In this document: positions 17,738 through 26,668 of the stretch, piece after piece
Numbering within the stretch: position 1 is the stretch's first letter
How the letters are laid out: each line of letters begins with the position of its first letter
Source: CALWZE01 sp036644375
GTDB taxonomy: Bacteria > Bacillota > Clostridia > Oscillospirales > Ruminococcaceae
DNA length: 64,000 nt
Assembly: GCA_036644375.1 (NCBI GenBank)
Contig: JAVXQD010000008.1
Location: 1 to 64,000, forward strand
Direction: 5' to 3'
Translations under genes and position numbers: made by a program
Notes under the pieces: generated by a model
Told to the model about the DNA's origin: nothing
Seen by the model: the letters and a program-made list of their open reading frames with translations, nothing else
The model's database searches: none

Positions 17738-18625
17738 ATGTTTGGAAGAAGACCTGACGGTATTGCGGTAAAGAGGGGCATTGATCCGATTACCCGTGTC
17801 GTCCCATATATAATGACTGACCGAGTTGATTCCCAGTGCTATTGCACACAGTTTGCAGACGCGGAAATCCTGCAGGCTTATTGCAGAAAAAAACGGGCTG
17901 AGGGTATGAGACTGTCTCAGATGTCCGTGGTAATAGCCGCATACATACGCGCTGTTGCACATATGCCGGAGCTGAACCGATTTGTTATAGGAAAAACCGT
18001 TTATGCGCGCAAAGAGCTGAGTGTTTCATTTGCAATGACAAAGATTGTGGGGAAAAACGATTTTCTCGAAACAACGGTGAAAGTTCAATTTGACCCGCGC
18101 GATACAATATATCAGGTTGCCGATAAGGTTGAAACCACCATAGAAACCAACCGTGTAATCAGCAATCAGAACAATACGGACAAGGTTGTGAATATCCTGC
18201 TCGCTATTCCGGGCTTGGTTGGGATTGCGACAATTATTCTAAAAGGAATGGATCGCTTCGGTCTTATGCCGCACGCGATTATAGATGCGTCGCCCTTTCA
18301 TACGAGCATGTTTATCACAAACGTCGCATCCATCAAGCTTAACACCCTGCACCATCATCTTTATAAATTCGGTTCAACTACCGTGTTTTTGGGACTCGGC
18401 AACAAGGTATCCAAAATTAAACTTGACCGAGACGGCAAGCTGACCCAAAAGAAATTTTATCCTATTGCCGTCACAACCGATGAGCGTGTTGCGCCGGGTG
18501 CGGTATATGGCATGGCATTTCAGTATCTTGATAAATATCTCAAGCACCCCGAGCTGCTTGAGCAGCCCATATCGCCGGAGGAACTGCGCTTTGACTATCA
18601 CGCCGAATATGTCGGCAGAAAGTAA
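17738..18625 (+). CDS. E2-like acyltransferase-fold protein lacking the catalytic motif
   Basis: The 295 residues resemble the catalytic domain of 2-oxo-acid dehydrogenase acyltransferases (chloramphenicol acetyltransferase fold), with no lipoyl or E1/E3-binding domain. Seen: the core region PHAIIDASPFHTSMFITNVASIKL and the terminal segment TTDERVAPGAVYGMAF. In active E2 enzymes the last motif reads DHRxxDG. Here H is E249 and D is P253, so both catalytic residues are missing. The insertion VVNILLAIPGLVGIATIIL (150-168) is hydrophobic and could be a membrane-contacting element. AAAGGGGG precedes the ATG. The function is unknown; it may bind an acyl donor without transferring, or act as a structural relative. 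Confidence 0.7.
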   Translation: MFGRRPDGIAVKRGIDPITRVVPYIMTDRVDSQCYCTQFADAEILQAYCRKKRAEGMRLSQMSVVIAAYIRAVAHMPELNRFVIGKTVYARKELSVSFAMTKIVGKNDFLETTVKVQFDPRDTIYQVADKVETTIETNRVISNQNNTDKVVNILLAIPGLVGIATIILKGMDRFGLMPHAIIDASPFHTSMFITNVASIKLNTLHHHLYKFGSTTVFLGLGNKVSKIKLDRDGKLTQKKFYPIAVTTDERVAPGAVYGMAFQYLDKYLKHPELLEQPISPEELRFDYHAEYVGRK

Positions 18626-18670
18626 GCGAGAGCTGCAACAATAAGTTCCGCATTTTGCACATATATATTA

Positions 18671-18703
18671 TACGGAGGGCATTGCAAAACAATGCCCTCC
18701 GTA
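18671..18703 (+). terminator. Perfect 14-bp hairpin after the E2-like gene, no T-run
   Basis: Positions 18671-18684 pair perfectly with 18690-18703 around a CAAAA loop, about 45 bases after the stop codon. The stem is strong enough for a terminator or mRNA-end stabiliser, but the following bases are AATGAAAAC and not a T-tract, so the call as terminator is uncertain. Confidence 0.45.
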
Positions 18704-18901
18704 ATGAAAACAGTCAATATGCCATGGATAGCGCAGCTTTGCTTGTATAATCAAACCGATTTTCCGGATTTCCCGATAAAAGTCGGTATCTCAATTCCGT
18801 TTGTTGATGATGCCCTCTGTGTCTGTTATGATAAACTCTGAAAAATATCGGCGAACCGACAAATGGCGGCGCGCGAAAATAATAAAATGGAGCAATGATA
18901 A

Positions 18902-19612
18902 ATGCCCGAAATAATCAAGGTGGATAAGGTACACAAAATTTACAGAGTCGGAGAAACTCTTGTGCGTGCGCTTGCCGGAGTTTCTATGTCTGTTGAGCGC
19001 GGGGAATTTGTTGCGATAACCGGGCCGTCCGGATCGGGAAAATCGACCCTTTTAAATGTGCTGGCAGGTCTTGAACCTGTTACGGCGGGTGAAATCACGA
19101 TTTGCGGCGAATCCATAGAAGAGCTTTCGGAAAATGAGCTGGTTCGGTTCAGGCGTGAAAACGTCGGTTTTATTTTCCAGTCGTACAATCTCATCGCCTC
19201 GATGAACGCAGAGGAAAACGTCGCTCTTTCGCTGATGTTCCGAGGGGAGGGCAAATCGTCCCGATTGGAAAAAGCGCGTATTATGCTCGCGACGGTCGGA
19301 CTTGCGGACAGGTGCAAAAACAAGCCAATGCAGATGTCAGGCGGACAGCAGCAGCGAGTCGGTATTGCACGTGCGCTCGTTGTTCAGCCTAAAATCATAT
19401 TTGCCGATGAGCCGACAGGCAACCTTGACAGCAAAAGCGGCGCGGAGGTTATTGCGCTTATAAGGCGCATTGTCCGGGAACAAAACCAAACCGTGGTAAT
19501 GGTCACCCACGATTTGAAGCTCGCCCACGAGGCGGACCGAATTATACATATCATGGACGGAAGAGTCCTTAAAGAAGAAATTACAAAAGCTACAACAAGA
19601 GGTAACGAATAA
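18902..19612 (+). CDS. ABC transporter ATP-binding protein, MacB/LolD type
   Basis: ATPase of a MacB-like (mechanotransmission, type VII) ABC system. The 236 residues contain Walker A GPSGSGKSTLLN, Q-loop FQSYNLI, signature MSGGQQQRVGIARAL, Walker B FADEPTGNLDSKSG and the switch histidine MVTHD, all intact. GGAG lies before the ATG. The next gene (surface protein) starts in the stop codon (TAATG) and the permease overlaps that gene in turn, so ATPase, surface protein and permease form one tightly coupled unit. Confidence 0.95.
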   Translation: MPEIIKVDKVHKIYRVGETLVRALAGVSMSVERGEFVAITGPSGSGKSTLLNVLAGLEPVTAGEITICGESIEELSENELVRFRRENVGFIFQSYNLIASMNAEENVALSLMFRGEGKSSRLEKARIMLATVGLADRCKNKPMQMSGGQQQRVGIARALVVQPKIIFADEPTGNLDSKSGAEVIALIRRIVREQNQTVVMVTHDLKLAHEADRIIHIMDGRVLKEEITKATTRGNE

Positions 19613-21054
19613 TGAGAAGAATTGCAGCATTAATTTCCTGCGCCGTAATTGCGCTCGCGGCGTTTGCGCCCGCTGTTATGGCAGGCACAACACCCCCTCC
19701 GCCGGCGGCGCCGCCGACCGCTCCCACATTTATGATGGACGGAAATGCTCCCAAATACGAGCTTGGCGAGTCTATCGGCGGATTTAATATAACGGTTCAG
19801 GATATACATATCGATCCTCCTGCCACACCAACAGCTGTTAATAATGTGCGTATAGAGCTTTTGACCTCAAGTGATCTGACAAAATATCCATTTGAGATTG
19901 TGCAGCAGACCTACATGTCTCCTGTTATAGCGGCAGTCGGCAAAACCTATACATACAAAGTTCCATCTCTGCGTGTGCGCGGCGATGCGACTGTCGGTTA
20001 TTACGATTTGCCGATAAAAGTTTACTATGATTTTGGAACCGTTCCCAGCAGTGAGGACCTTACTTTCAGAGTCTTTGTAGGTCCGTCGGCAAACCAGCAT
20101 CAGGCATCTGCGGATACTCATATACCCAAAGTGATTATTTCAGGATTTACAACAAATCCGACTCCTGTTGTCGCAGGCGAGGATTTTGTGCTTAATGTAA
20201 CTTTTAAAAACACCTCAGCCTCGGGTTCGGTATCGAATATGAAGGCGGCACTCAGCTCCTCCGACTCAACCTTCAACCCCGTTTCTGGAAGCTCGACACT
20301 GTTCATTGAGGGGCTTGCTCCCGGCGCAACAAAGAGCATGACAATAAAGCTTCACGCAAAGGCGGATGCGGCACCTGGTTCTTACAATGCATCGTTTGCA
20401 CTAAATTATGATACATCCGTTCCTACAAAGGATAACGCACCCGTAACCGACACTGAGGTTGTCGCAATCCCCGTCAAGCAGGTGCCAAAGGTGCAGGTCT
20501 CCAAAATGCAGGTTACTCCCAGCGAGATATTCGCCGGAAACGATATAAACATTATGACAAGCGTCAATAACACCGGTAAAGCAACGGTGTATAACGTCAA
20601 TGTCAAAGTTACCGATACCAAAAATTTATTTTCTCTCGGTGAACAGTATCTCGGAAATCTGCTGTCGGGCGCGTCGGGTGCGGTTGACCTTTATGTCACA
20701 CCAAAAACAGTGGGCAGCACCTCTCTTCAGCTCAACATCACCTATGAGGATGAAAACGGAAACAGCTTTAACAATACACAGACCTATGATGCCACTGTCG
20801 GCGAAAAAGGCATTAGCGGCGGTGATATGGGCGGGGTTATGCCCGGTGGGGATATAATTCCGGAGAAGACCGGCGGAATAGGGTGGTGGATATGGATTGT
20901 TTTGGCAGTGATTGTCGCTGCAATAGTGATTGCTGTGCTGCTTAAGCGCAAGCGCACCAAAGCGCGGACACAGCGTGACCGTCTTGAGGCAAAACGTCTT
21001 GAGGAAGAATATTTAAATACACAGTTTGACCCTCGTGAGGATACCAGAGTATGA
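19612..21054 (+). CDS. Secreted, membrane-anchored CARDB/NEW3-like surface protein of the ABC system
   Basis: 480 residues: signal peptide 1-24 (cut after AVMA), a proline-rich linker (26-38), then two or three immunoglobulin-like beta repeats of the CARDB/NEW3 kind (around 40-160, 165-285 and 290-395). A Gly-rich hinge, one C-terminal membrane helix (about 422-444) and a basic cytoplasmic tail (KRKRTKARTQRDRLEAKR) complete it. Its extracellular part would sit next to the MacB-like permease encoded by the overlapping downstream gene. It may present or receive the transported substrate or transmit force to the envelope. Exact domain borders are estimates, and no substrate can be named. Confidence 0.8.
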   Translation: MRRIAALISCAVIALAAFAPAVMAGTTPPPPAAPPTAPTFMMDGNAPKYELGESIGGFNITVQDIHIDPPATPTAVNNVRIELLTSSDLTKYPFEIVQQTYMSPVIAAVGKTYTYKVPSLRVRGDATVGYYDLPIKVYYDFGTVPSSEDLTFRVFVGPSANQHQASADTHIPKVIISGFTTNPTPVVAGEDFVLNVTFKNTSASGSVSNMKAALSSSDSTFNPVSGSSTLFIEGLAPGATKSMTIKLHAKADAAPGSYNASFALNYDTSVPTKDNAPVTDTEVVAIPVKQVPKVQVSKMQVTPSEIFAGNDINIMTSVNNTGKATVYNVNVKVTDTKNLFSLGEQYLGNLLSGASGAVDLYVTPKTVGSTSLQLNITYEDENGNSFNNTQTYDATVGEKGISGGDMGGVMPGGDIIPEKTGGIGWWIWIVLAVIVAAIVIAVLLKRKRTKARTQRDRLEAKRLEEEYLNTQFDPREDTRV

Positions 21055-22415
21055 GATTCTATGAACTGTTAAAGTTCAGCTTTATGAATCTGTGGCGGCG
21101 CAAGCTCAGAACGAGTCTGACGCTTTTGGGCGTTATGATCGGAACAGCTTCGATCGTCGTCATGATGTCACTTGGAATTGGCCTAAACCATTCCTACATC
21201 AAGCAGATTGAGGACAGCGGAACTTTAACTCTTATCACGGTAAATAACTACGGCGGCGGAATGGGTATGGGCGGCGGAATGGCCGTGGCTTCTATCAAAG
21301 GCGGCCCACACACCGACAGCACCAGCCAACTCAAGCTTGACAAGGACGCCATCACCTCGTTTAAAAATATTGAGCATGTCACAAAGACATCCCCGGTTTA
21401 CGAATTCAGCGTACTTGCACAGTTCGGAAAATATCAAGCTAACCTTAATATCAATGCGCTTGAATACGATATGCTTACAGCGCTCAATCTTCCGGTACTT
21501 AAAGGCGAGCTTCCCCGGCGAGGAGACCCTCTGACCTTTATTGCAGGCAGCAAGGTCGGGTTTAATTTCTATGACCCGAAAGGCAACACCGATATGATGT
21601 GGGGAGAGCAAACCGAGCCTACGGTTGATCTTTATGACTCTCAGCTGTTTGTTGTCTATGACATGGACAAATACTATCAGGCGCAGAGCGATCCGAAAAT
21701 CAAAATGCCCAAAAAATACCTTATGAATACCTCAGCTCTTTTGGGCGTGGAGTCTACAGAATACGGTTGGTCACAGTATGACTATAACGTATACGCCGAC
21801 CTCGGTGCCGTTGAGGATACCTTTCAGAAAGTGTTTAAAAAGCACGCATGGCCAAATCAGCCTGTAGACAAAAAAGGCAAGCCTGTCAACCCTATGACCT
21901 ACAATTCGGCATATGTACTTGTCGATGACATCAACAATGTCGCGGCAGTGCAAAAGACTATAACGGATATGGGCTTTCAGGCCTCCAGCGACATGGATTA
22001 TCTTAAATCCATGCAGGAGCAATCAAAGATGATCCAGTACGTACTCGCGGGAATAGGAAGTGTTTCGCTGCTTGTCGCCGCAATAGGTATTGCCAACACC
22101 ATGCTGATGAGTATATTTGAGAGGACAAAGGAAATAGGAATTTTCAAGGTTCTCGGATGTTCTCTCGGAAATATTCGCTCAATGTTCCTTACCGAGGCCG
22201 CACTAATCGGATTTTCAGGGGGAACGCTGGGGCTGGTACTCAGTTTAACGCTGTCGAAAATTATCAACCTGTTTATTGGCGAAATCTCCGTTGTGCCATT
22301 TTGGTTAGCTATGCTCGGGCTTGGGTTCGCGGTCATAGTCGGAATGGTTGCGGGTCTTTCACCTGCGATTCGCGCGACAAAGCTCTCCCCCCTTGAAGCC
22401 ATACGCACGCTGTAG
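21051..22415 (+). CDS. ABC transporter permease, MacB/FtsX type
   Basis: Permease with the four-helix MacB/FtsX topology: helix 1 at about 20-43, a large extracellular domain (about 44-330) and three C-terminal helices in 335-450. The conserved cytoplasmic coupling motif SIFERTKEIGIFKVLGCS sits after the second helix and the end reads LSPAIRATKLSPLEAIRTL, as in the family. A Gly/Met-rich stretch (GGGMGMGGGM, around 66-75) in the outer domain is unusual. The ATG overlaps the stop of the surface protein gene by four bases (ATGA). Confidence 0.92.
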   Translation: MRFYELLKFSFMNLWRRKLRTSLTLLGVMIGTASIVVMMSLGIGLNHSYIKQIEDSGTLTLITVNNYGGGMGMGGGMAVASIKGGPHTDSTSQLKLDKDAITSFKNIEHVTKTSPVYEFSVLAQFGKYQANLNINALEYDMLTALNLPVLKGELPRRGDPLTFIAGSKVGFNFYDPKGNTDMMWGEQTEPTVDLYDSQLFVVYDMDKYYQAQSDPKIKMPKKYLMNTSALLGVESTEYGWSQYDYNVYADLGAVEDTFQKVFKKHAWPNQPVDKKGKPVNPMTYNSAYVLVDDINNVAAVQKTITDMGFQASSDMDYLKSMQEQSKMIQYVLAGIGSVSLLVAAIGIANTMLMSIFERTKEIGIFKVLGCSLGNIRSMFLTEAALIGFSGGTLGLVLSLTLSKIINLFIGEISVVPFWLAMLGLGFAVIVGMVAGLSPAIRATKLSPLEAIRTL

Positions 22416-22521
22416 CGCAGCTACACTATTGAAATATGAAGCTGTTTTTTGAAGGAAAAGCCCGGATCGACTGAAACGCCAATCTGGGTATATAATTAAT
22501 GAATAATACAAGGGGTTTAAA

Positions 22522-23154
22522 ATGAAAAACAAAAGCGCCGTGTGGCGCGAACTTAAAAAATTCTGCATCCTTATGCTGGGTGCTTCGATTTTGTCTTTTG
22601 GTCTTTACAATGTTCACGCGCAAAGCAACATCACCGAGGGCGGAGTGCTTGGAATGACGCTCTTTTTAAAACATTGGTTCAATATATCCCCGTCATATTC
22701 CGGATTCGTAATGGACATGCTGTGTTATCTTCTCGGCTTTAAATATCTCGGAAAGAGTTTTGCAAAGTACTCGCTCGTTGCGAGTCTCACATTCGCGGCA
22801 AGCTACCGTGTTTGGGAGCTGTTCCCACCCTTGATACCGGATATGTCAGAAATACCCGTACTGGCAGCTGTGGTCGGAGCATTGTTTGTAGGCATAGGTG
22901 TCGGTCTTGTCGTGCGAATCGGCGGCGCCTCGGGCGGAGATGATGCGCTTGGCCTTACAATTTCAAAGAAATTCGGTATTCCCATCTCAAGAGCTTATTT
23001 TTTCACCGACTTTGTTGTGCTTGTCTTATCAATATCTTATATACCGATATCCAACATTCTCTGCTCGCTCATAACGGTTACGCTGTCCAGCTTCATAATC
23101 GGCAAAATACACGCCGTCGGCTGTCCCGTTAAAGCTGCGGAGCCGCAATTGTAA
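22522..23154 (+). CDS. YitT-family membrane protein
   Basis: 210 residues with five or six membrane helices and the YitT/DUF161 signatures AQSNITEGGVLGMTLFLKH and RIGGASGGDDALGL. It lacks the C-terminal DUF2179 domain of longer YitT members. A role in transport is assumed for the family but not established. The start follows AAGGGG. It is followed by a strong terminator and preceded by a 106-base gap from the ABC permease. Confidence 0.82.
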   Translation: MKNKSAVWRELKKFCILMLGASILSFGLYNVHAQSNITEGGVLGMTLFLKHWFNISPSYSGFVMDMLCYLLGFKYLGKSFAKYSLVASLTFAASYRVWELFPPLIPDMSEIPVLAAVVGALFVGIGVGLVVRIGGASGGDDALGLTISKKFGIPISRAYFFTDFVVLVLSISYIPISNILCSLITVTLSSFIIGKIHAVGCPVKAAEPQL

Positions 23155-23178
23155 TTCAAGTAACGAAAATAAGAAATG

Positions 23179-23234
23179 AAAAATCTCCAACCCGCAATTG
23201 CTCAATATGAGCCTTGGGCTTGGAGATTTTTTGA
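23179..23234. terminator. Terminator after the YitT gene
   Basis: The arms 23179-23190 and 23220-23231 pair over 12 bases, with further CCC/GGG pairing inside the loop, and end in a T-run. The A-run on the left arm would let it work on the minus strand too. Confidence 0.8.
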
Positions 23235-23277
23235 CATGATTACAATTGCAAAGCAGTATCCTTAAAAAAGCTTGTGT

Positions 23278-23303
23278 TTTGAGAGACAGTACAATCTCTC
23301 AAA
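23278..23303. repeat. 9-bp inverted repeat in the convergent gap
   Basis: Positions 23278-23286 pair with 23295-23303 around an 8-base loop, 62 bases before the end of the convergent aldo/keto reductase gene. It could act as a weak terminator for that gene. Confidence 0.4.
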
Positions 23304-23364
23304 TTGACCGACATGCCTAAACGGCATTATTCTTCAAATACTTTGGGGAGACTTGAGATTCCTA

Positions 23365-24372
23365 TTACAAAAATGTTCTGAAATCAGCCAGATTCTTTTT
23401 GAGCAGCTCGGGGATTTTGAGATTATACGGACATTTGGTCATACACTGCCCGCAATTGATGCAGTCCTCTATTTTGTTCATTTTATCAATCCACCCCGCT
23501 GTGGTATATTCAGGAACAGGGGCGCGACGGAGCATAAGAGACATGCGATTACAGTTATTAATTTCTATTCCCTGCGGACAGGGCATACAATATCCGCACC
23601 CGCGGCAGAAATCTCCGCAAAGCTCTCTGCGGTCCGCCTCAATAACAGATTTTATCTCCTCGGTCATCACAGGCGGATTATCGTTGAAGCTCAAAAATTC
23701 ATCAAGCTCGTTTTCGCGCTGTATTCCCCAAATAGGAAGGGTATTGTCATACTGTGAAAGATAAGCATACGCTGCATCCGCACGTGTTATAAGACCGCCG
23801 GAAAGTCCTTTCATTGCGATAAATCCGACATTGTTGCGTCTGCAAAGATTTACCAGCGTGATATCATTTTCTGTCGCAAGATAGCTGAACGGAAACTGTA
23901 CGGTATCGTATAAACCGCATTCGGCTGCCTGTGTCGCCACATGAATGCGGTGATTTGTTATGCCGATAAACTTGATTTTACCCTCCGCTTTTGCTTCGAG
24001 CATGGCCTCGTAAAGCCCTGTTCCGTCATTTGGCATAGGACAAAACGGCGTGTTGTGAAACTGATATATGTCTATATAATCGGTTTTTAAAACCTTGAGA
24101 CTCGTTTCAAGATCCGCTCGAAATTCAGCTGCGGTTACTGCCGGAGTTTTAGTGGCAAGGATTAAATTCGCCCTGACATCGCTCAGCGCATTCCCGATTT
24201 TCTCCTCGCTGTCGGAATAGACACGGGATGTGTCAAAAAAGCGAATTCCATTATCGTATGCCTTTCGCAGAAGATATTGAGCTGTTTCGTGTGAATCGCG
24301 CTGAATCGGCAGAGCGCCGAATCCGTTTCGGTTCACAGAAATATTTGTACGTCCGAGTGTGACGGTTTTCAT
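23365..24372 (-). CDS. Aldo/keto reductase with two C-terminal [4Fe-4S] motifs
   Basis: Redox enzyme of 335 residues with an aldo/keto reductase barrel (about 1-245) and a ferredoxin-like tail. The catalytic tetrad is complete: D47, Y52, K75 and H106. The tail has the cysteine clusters CGDFCRGCGYCMPCP and CINCGQCMTKCP, the second in bacterial-ferredoxin CxxCxxCxxxCP form. This fused class is common in anaerobes and probably exchanges electrons between NAD(P)H and the clusters; the substrate is unknown. It lies upstream (convergent) of the YitT gene and 53 bases after ptmE, so it might be read from the sugar operon, but its role there is not evident. Confidence 0.9.
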   Translation of the reverse strand: MKTVTLGRTNISVNRNGFGALPIQRDSHETAQYLLRKAYDNGIRFFDTSRVYSDSEEKIGNALSDVRANLILATKTPAVTAAEFRADLETSLKVLKTDYIDIYQFHNTPFCPMPNDGTGLYEAMLEAKAEGKIKFIGITNHRIHVATQAAECGLYDTVQFPFSYLATENDITLVNLCRRNNVGFIAMKGLSGGLITRADAAYAYLSQYDNTLPIWGIQRENELDEFLSFNDNPPVMTEEIKSVIEADRRELCGDFCRGCGYCMPCPQGIEINNCNRMSLMLRRAPVPEYTTAGWIDKMNKIEDCINCGQCMTKCPYNLKIPELLKKNLADFRTFL

Positions 24373-24425
24373 ATCTTTACTTCCTTAATTTAAATGACAG
24401 AGTCTGCATTTTTGTCCGTCAGACA

Positions 24426-25463
24426 TTATTTCAGCTTGTCCTCAACACTTTTTAAATCCTCAAGCTGTCCTATATCAATAAAGCATTCCTCATCTATCGT
24501 ATAGGCCGAAACGCGCTTTCCCTCGGTGCGGCATTTTTCAACGATTTCGGTTATCGGTGTAAATGTGTCATCGGGAATCATTTCAATAAATTCCTGAGAG
24601 ACAACATAGAAACCGGTATTTGTCAAAAAATCAAAGCTCGGCTTTTCAACTAAATTTATTACCGCGCCGTCCTCTGCGACCTCAACGACTCCGTAAGGAA
24701 TTGAAAATTTCTTTTTAGCGCACACGAGCGTGATAACGCTGTTTGTGCGTTTGTGCAGCTCGAGAATTTCCTCATAGTCCGCTTCAATTACCGAGTCGCA
24801 ATTTGTGACAAAAACAGGTCCGTCAAAACGTCCCTTGTAAAAGCAAAGCCCTCCGCCGGTGCCGAGAGGCTTATCCTCATCTACAAAGTCTATGTTAATT
24901 CCGGTGTCCACCTCTGAAAAATATGATTTAATCAAATTTTTCTTGTAGTTTACAACAAGTGAAAAATCTGTGCATCCGAATTTTTTGAATCTGTTTAAAA
25001 TCTGCTCGGTTATTGTTATTTTCCCGACCGGAATAAGGGGCTTGGGTAGAATGTCGGTATATGGCAGAAGCCTTGTGCCCAGCCCGCCCGCCATCATTAT
25101 GACCGGAGTTTTGAGATTGGATTTTTCACGGTGAATCGTGTCGTTTTTAAAGACCAAAGCGTGAATCCGCTCACTTGAATCCAACATCGGCACGCAGGTA
25201 AGATCTCGCTTATCGACGATTTCACGCGCTACAGCCTCATGGAATCCCTGAACAAAGAACGGCTTTTTCGATGCGATATCGCCCGCCGGTTTTGACATTT
25301 TTCCGCCCTTGAGCAGGTGCCTGCGAATATCGCCGTCGGTTACAACTCCCTCAAGCTTTCCGTCCGGCGCTATGAACAGCACCTTGTACAGATTCGCCTC
25401 AAGAATTTCAAGACATTCGGATACCGTAATTTTTCCGTCAATTATATAGTCCTTGTAGTTCGT
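24426..25463 (-). CDS. ptmE: CBS-domain sugar-phosphate nucleotidyltransferase (PtmE-like), non-canonical start
   Basis: In the Campylobacter legionaminate pathway PtmE makes GDP-glucosamine from GlcN-1-phosphate. Seen: two N-terminal CBS repeats (about 1-120, including EGVVTDGDIRRHLL), then a nucleotidyltransferase domain with MMAGGLGTRLLPYTDILPKP, GTGGGLCF and NCDSVIEADY. The first ordinary start is GTG at 25382, but that would cut the first CBS repeat. In-frame homologous sequence (NYKDYIIDGKITVSECLEIL) extends upstream to about 25460 with no ATG, GTG or TTG. A GGGGTGG sequence is followed by TGTTTTT and ACG at 25463-25461, so ACG stands exactly where ATG is expected. The start is set there. 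Either translation begins at ACG, or this strain carries a start-codon mutation or assembly error. Confidence 0.75.
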   Translation of the reverse strand, partial: TNYKDYIIDGKITVSECLEILEANLYKVLFIAPDGKLEGVVTDGDIRRHLLKGGKMSKPAGDIASKKPFFVQGFHEAVAREIVDKRDLTCVPMLDSSERIHALVFKNDTIHREKSNLKTPVIMMAGGLGTRLLPYTDILPKPLIPVGKITITEQILNRFKKFGCTDFSLVVNYKKNLIKSYFSEVDTGINIDFVDEDKPLGTGGGLCFYKGRFDGPVFVTNCDSVIEADYEEILELHKRTNSVITLVCAKKKFSIPYGVVEVAEDGAVINLVEKPSFDFLTNTGFYVVSQEFIEMIPDDTFTPITEIVEKCRTEGKRVSAYTIDEECFIDIGQLEDLKSVEDKLK

Positions 25464-25490
25464 AAAAACACCACCCCGTATTTTATAAGC

Positions 25491-26636
25491 TTACCGCATT
25501 ATTTCTTTTATGGCAGACGCTGTTCGGGCTATGTCTTGTTTTGAGAGATTGGTGGAGCATGGCAGGTTTACAACGCGATCATGAAAACCCAATGCCTTTT
25601 CAATTTTGAAGGCAGGGTAATTTTTATATGGCTTTAAACGATGCATAAGCTCCCAAATCGGACGAGTCTGAATACCCCGCTTTTCAAGCTCGGACATCAG
25701 ATAATCGCGCTTTGCGGCGTTTGGTGCAAGATAGGAGTAAAACCAGCGATTGCACTCAATGTCATCTCGGAAAGGATACAGCTCAATTCCGTCCGCTTTA
25801 TATAATTTGTAGTTGTCGTTCTTGATTTTTATAAAGCCGCATAGCTGCTCCATTTGTGCGACACCGAGCGCTGCCTGAATATTTGTCAGACGATAGTTAT
25901 ACCCCACCTCGTCATGCACAAATCGAAAAGCGTCGGTTTTGGCCTGCTGACTCAAAAATCTAATATGCTCAAGCTTGTCGCTGTGTCTGCTGACAACCGC
26001 ACCGCCTCCGCCTGTGGTTATGATTTTATTGCCGTTGAACGAAAACACACCGATATCTCCAATGGTACCGCTGTGCTTGCCCGCATAACGCCCTGACAAA
26101 TACCGCGAGCCAAGACTCTCGCACGCATCCTCGACTACCGCGAGGTTAAACTCGGAGGCTATATCCATTATAGATTCCATATCGGCGAGATTGCCGAAAA
26201 CATGAACTGCATTTATGCATTTCACGCGCTTGTCGAGCTTTTTGTCAAAAAGCTGACCGCCGCGAAGCTCGCATTCACTCTCACAGTATTCGCGCAGCTT
26301 TTCAGTGTCCATGCAGAGGGTATCGTCGCAGTCCATAAACACCGGAGTCGCCCCGATATAGGCAACGGGGTTGACCGTCGCGATAAAGGTGAGTGTCGGA
26401 ACAATGACAATATCATCGCGTGTGACACCCATCTCCATAAGGGCAAGATGCAGTCCCGCCGTTCCGCTCTGACACGCGACCGCCCCGTCTGCTCCGGTAA
26501 ACTCGGCAATTTGCTTTTCAAAATCCTTTATGTAAGGACCTGCTGTAGAAACCCACTCTGCCTCAATAGCCTCATCCATATATTTTTTCTCATTACCGCG
26601 CAAATTCGGAACGGACAGAGGAATAAAATCCGACAT
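25491..26636 (-). CDS. legC: LegC-type aminotransferase (DegT/DnrJ/EryC1)
   Basis: PLP-dependent aminotransferase that adds the C4 amino group to a 4-keto nucleotide sugar in legionaminate-type synthesis. The 381 residues start IPLSVPNLRGNEKKYMDEAI, a LegC-specific opening. They include GTAGLHLAL, the acidic EDACESLGS segment and the PLP lysine K204 in FSFNGNKIITTGGGG. The open frame extends 28 codons upstream into legB, but the ATG at 26636 has a GAGGCG ribosome binding site and matches the homologue start. It lies 32 bases after legB. Its stop codon is in the same frame as the ptmE sequence that follows. Confidence 0.9.
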   Translation of the reverse strand: MSDFIPLSVPNLRGNEKKYMDEAIEAEWVSTAGPYIKDFEKQIAEFTGADGAVACQSGTAGLHLALMEMGVTRDDIVIVPTLTFIATVNPVAYIGATPVFMDCDDTLCMDTEKLREYCESECELRGGQLFDKKLDKRVKCINAVHVFGNLADMESIMDIASEFNLAVVEDACESLGSRYLSGRYAGKHSGTIGDIGVFSFNGNKIITTGGGGAVVSRHSDKLEHIRFLSQQAKTDAFRFVHDEVGYNYRLTNIQAALGVAQMEQLCGFIKIKNDNYKLYKADGIELYPFRDDIECNRWFYSYLAPNAAKRDYLMSELEKRGIQTRPIWELMHRLKPYKNYPAFKIEKALGFHDRVVNLPCSTNLSKQDIARTASAIKEIMR

Positions 26637-26668
26637 TGAAAATCGCCTCGATTCTTTAAATATGTTAA

